Under the pieces are notes generated by a model. It did not search any database. It was not told where the DNA came from and was given only the letters and a program-made list of their open reading frames with translations. Shown here one piece after another: positions 5,550-7,191 of a stretch of 7,191 nucleotides of DNA; the stretch's first letter is position 1, and each line of letters starts with the position of its first letter. The stretch is from the NCBI GenBank assembly GCA_017419325.1, contig JAFOLN010000147.1, positions 1-7,191 on the forward strand, in the 5' to 3' direction. A program made the position numbers and the translations under genes. The stretch is from Clostridia bacterium (GTDB taxonomy: Bacteria > Bacillota > Clostridia > Oscillospirales > RGIG577).

Positions 5550-7191
5550 ATGCGACATGAGCATCTGGCGGCGAAGATAAAAAACCTGTCGCACAAGCCC
5601 GGCGTTTATATAATGAAGGACAAGTCCGGAAAGATAATATACATCGGCAAGGCGAAGGTTTTGAAGAACCGCGTGAGCCAGTATTTCCACGACGCGCCAA
5701 AGGATAACATGAAGACGGAGCAGATGGTCTCCCACATCCACGATTTCGACTATATCGTGACGGACAGCGAGCTTGAGGCGCTGGTGCTTGAGTGCAATCT
5801 CATAAAGCTCCACAAGCCGAAGTATAATATCCTTTTAAAGGACGACAAGAACTTCCCTTATCTTAAGATAACAATGGGCGACGACTATCCGAAGATAAGC
5901 CTCGCAAGAAAAAAGCTTGACGACGGCGCGAAGTATTACGGCCCGTATTTGTCCGCGCGGACGATAAACGACACCATATGGATGCTTAAGCGCACGTTTA
6001 TGATAGCGACCTGCAAGCTTTCGTTCCCGCGGGACATAGGAAAGGCGCGTCCCTGCCTCAATTACCACATAAAGCGCTGCATCGGCCCCTGCATGGGCGG
6101 CGTGACTCCCGGGCAGTACCATGAGATATTCAACGACATTATAGCCTTTATCGAGGGCGACTATGAAAGCGTGACGGGCGAGCTTGAAAAGAAGATGTAC
6201 GAGGCCTCGGACAAGCTTGAGTTCGAGCGCGCCCGCGTGTACCGCGACCGCATACGCTCCATAGAAAGGCTGGGCCTTAAGCAGAAGGTGGTGCTTGAGT
6301 CGAAGCGGGAATGCGACGTCATAAGCTACTATGTGGAGGGCGACATACTCTGCTTTTCCGTGCTTATGGTGCGCTTCGGGCGGCTCGTTGACAAGAAGGT
6401 CATTCGCCAGCGCGTGAACGCCTCGTTCGACGAGCAGGAGGCGCTGTCGCAGTTTTTAAAGCAGTTCTACGACGAGAACTCCGTCATACCGAAGGACATA
6501 TATTTAAGCGCCGAGGCGGAGGACGGGGCGCTTCTTGAGGAGCGTTTCGCGGCAATCTCCGGCCATAAGGTGAGAATTTCCGCGCCGAAGAGCGGGCAGC
6601 CTTTGAAGCTTGTAAAGCTTTCTTTATCGAACGCCCGCGAGGAGGTGCGAAACGATATTCTCGGCATGGAGCGTAAGCGCGGCCTTCTTCTTGAGATGAA
6701 GCGCATGCTCGACCTTCCCGAGCTGCCCGTTCGCATTGAGTCCTACGACATATCGAACTGGGGCGCAGACTCCATGGTGGGCGGCATGGTGGTATTCAGG
6801 GACGGCGAGCCCCAAAAGAGCGATTACAGGCGTTTTAAAATACGCTCCATAGAGACGCCCGACGATTACAGCGCGACGAAGGAAGTGATATACCGCCGCT
6901 TCGAGTCATACGAGGCGGGGGAGAAGGGCTTTTCGGAGAAGCCCGACCTCATTCTTCTCGACGGCGGCGCGGGTCATGTGAACGCCGTGACGGAGATGTT
7001 CGACAATCTGGGCGTCGATGTGCCCGTGTTCGGCATGGTGAAGAACAAGAGCCACCGCATACGCGGGCTTGTTTCAAAGGACGGCGAAATAACCTTCAAG
7101 GGAGTGGGCGACGTTTATACGCTGCTCGGAAAAATATCCGAGGAGGTTCACCGCTTTGCCATAAGCTATCACAGGAGCACGCGCTCGAAAA
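5550..7191 (+). CDS. uvrC: UvrC, excinuclease ABC endonuclease subunit, 3'-truncated by the window edge
   Basis: UvrC joins the UvrB-DNA complex and cuts the damaged strand on both sides of a lesion in nucleotide excision repair. The start ATG at 5550 follows AAGGAGGG (5537-5544) with about 6-nt spacing; the frame stays open for 547 codons to the window end. Domains: GIY-YIG nuclease (about 14-95) with GVY (18-20), YIGKAK (31-36), R41, Y45, E81 and N93, for the 3' incision; four cysteines C155, C169, C177 and C181 with C-x13-C-x7-C-x3-C spacing, close to the iron-sulphur cysteines described for E. coli UvrC; a UVR motif for UvrB binding (about 210-244); and the RNase H-like domain for the 5' incision, with SYDISNWG (398-405, D400), PDDY (437-440), LLDGGAGHV (469-477, D471) and HRFAISYHR (534-542). 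All expected catalytic positions are present. Usual length is about 600-620, so only the tail with the helix-hairpin-helix DNA-binding part is missing, cut by the window and not by mutation. Confidence 0.97.
   Translation, partial: MRHEHLAAKIKNLSHKPGVYIMKDKSGKIIYIGKAKVLKNRVSQYFHDAPKDNMKTEQMVSHIHDFDYIVTDSELEALVLECNLIKLHKPKYNILLKDDKNFPYLKITMGDDYPKISLARKKLDDGAKYYGPYLSARTINDTIWMLKRTFMIATCKLSFPRDIGKARPCLNYHIKRCIGPCMGGVTPGQYHEIFNDIIAFIEGDYESVTGELEKKMYEASDKLEFERARVYRDRIRSIERLGLKQKVVLESKRECDVISYYVEGDILCFSVLMVRFGRLVDKKVIRQRVNASFDEQEALSQFLKQFYDENSVIPKDIYLSAEAEDGALLEERFAAISGHKVRISAPKSGQPLKLVKLSLSNAREEVRNDILGMERKRGLLLEMKRMLDLPELPVRIESYDISNWGADSMVGGMVVFRDGEPQKSDYRRFKIRSIETPDDYSATKEVIYRRFESYEAGEKGFSEKPDLILLDGGAGHVNAVTEMFDNLGVDVPVFGMVKNKSHRIRGLVSKDGEITFKGVGDVYTLLGKISEEVHRFAISYHRSTRSK

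Noticed and set aside
5445..5813. Minus-strand open frame of 122 codons over the terminator and uvrC start
   Set aside because: It covers the terminator hairpin and is antisense to the GIY-YIG domain of uvrC, with no family resemblance.
1..7191. CRISPR array, insertion sequence, prophage or defence genes
   Set aside because: I saw no regularly spaced repeats, transposase or integrase motifs, or terminal inverted repeats. All sense-strand genes fit surface polysaccharide synthesis, PTS and DNA repair.

Overview
The window looks like chromosomal DNA of a Gram-positive, Clostridia-type Firmicute. The evidence is a low-GC-style HPr with both His15 and Ser46, strong AGGAGG-type ribosome binding sites ahead of most genes, a TTGACT/TATTCT promoter, and a U-tailed hairpin terminator. 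Codon use is distinctive: GCG and GGC are frequent, yet isoleucine is mostly written ATA (28 of 41 Ile codons in the visible uvrC). I cannot name the genus. All real genes lie on the + strand. I see no mobile element, tRNA, rRNA or CRISPR array.

Region 1 (1-5003) is a probable operon for making and exporting a cell-surface polysaccharide. It holds, in order: the C-terminal three quarters of a MurJ/MviN-type lipid-linked oligosaccharide flippase; an O-antigen ligase/Wzy-type membrane protein with an unusual ~95-residue amphipathic N-terminal extension; a GT4 glycosyltransferase; and two tandem DUF4330-like single-pass membrane proteins. The last four genes are tightly packed (ATGA overlap, 1-nt gap, TGATG overlap), which implies translational coupling. 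A workable reading is that the glycosyltransferase adds sugars to a lipid carrier, the MurJ-family protein flips the product, and the Wzy/ligase protein polymerises or transfers it outside. The DUF4330 pair may serve as accessory membrane factors of unknown function.

Region 2 (5004-5520) is AT-rich. It carries a recognisable promoter, an HPr phosphocarrier gene (ptsH) whose codon use differs from its neighbours, and a ~100-nt trailer. The trailer contains an intrinsic terminator preceded by a segment that could pair with the terminator's own left arm, an attenuator-like layout in front of uvrC.

Region 3 (5550-7191) is the first 547 codons of uvrC, the nucleotide-excision-repair endonuclease subunit. 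It is intact as far as it goes, and the window ends before the C-terminal helix-hairpin-helix part.

Nothing here is a clear new defence or mobile system. The points most worth a second look are the repeated N-terminal motif in the ligase, the paired DUF4330 proteins with a shared motif, and the possible attenuator between ptsH and uvrC.
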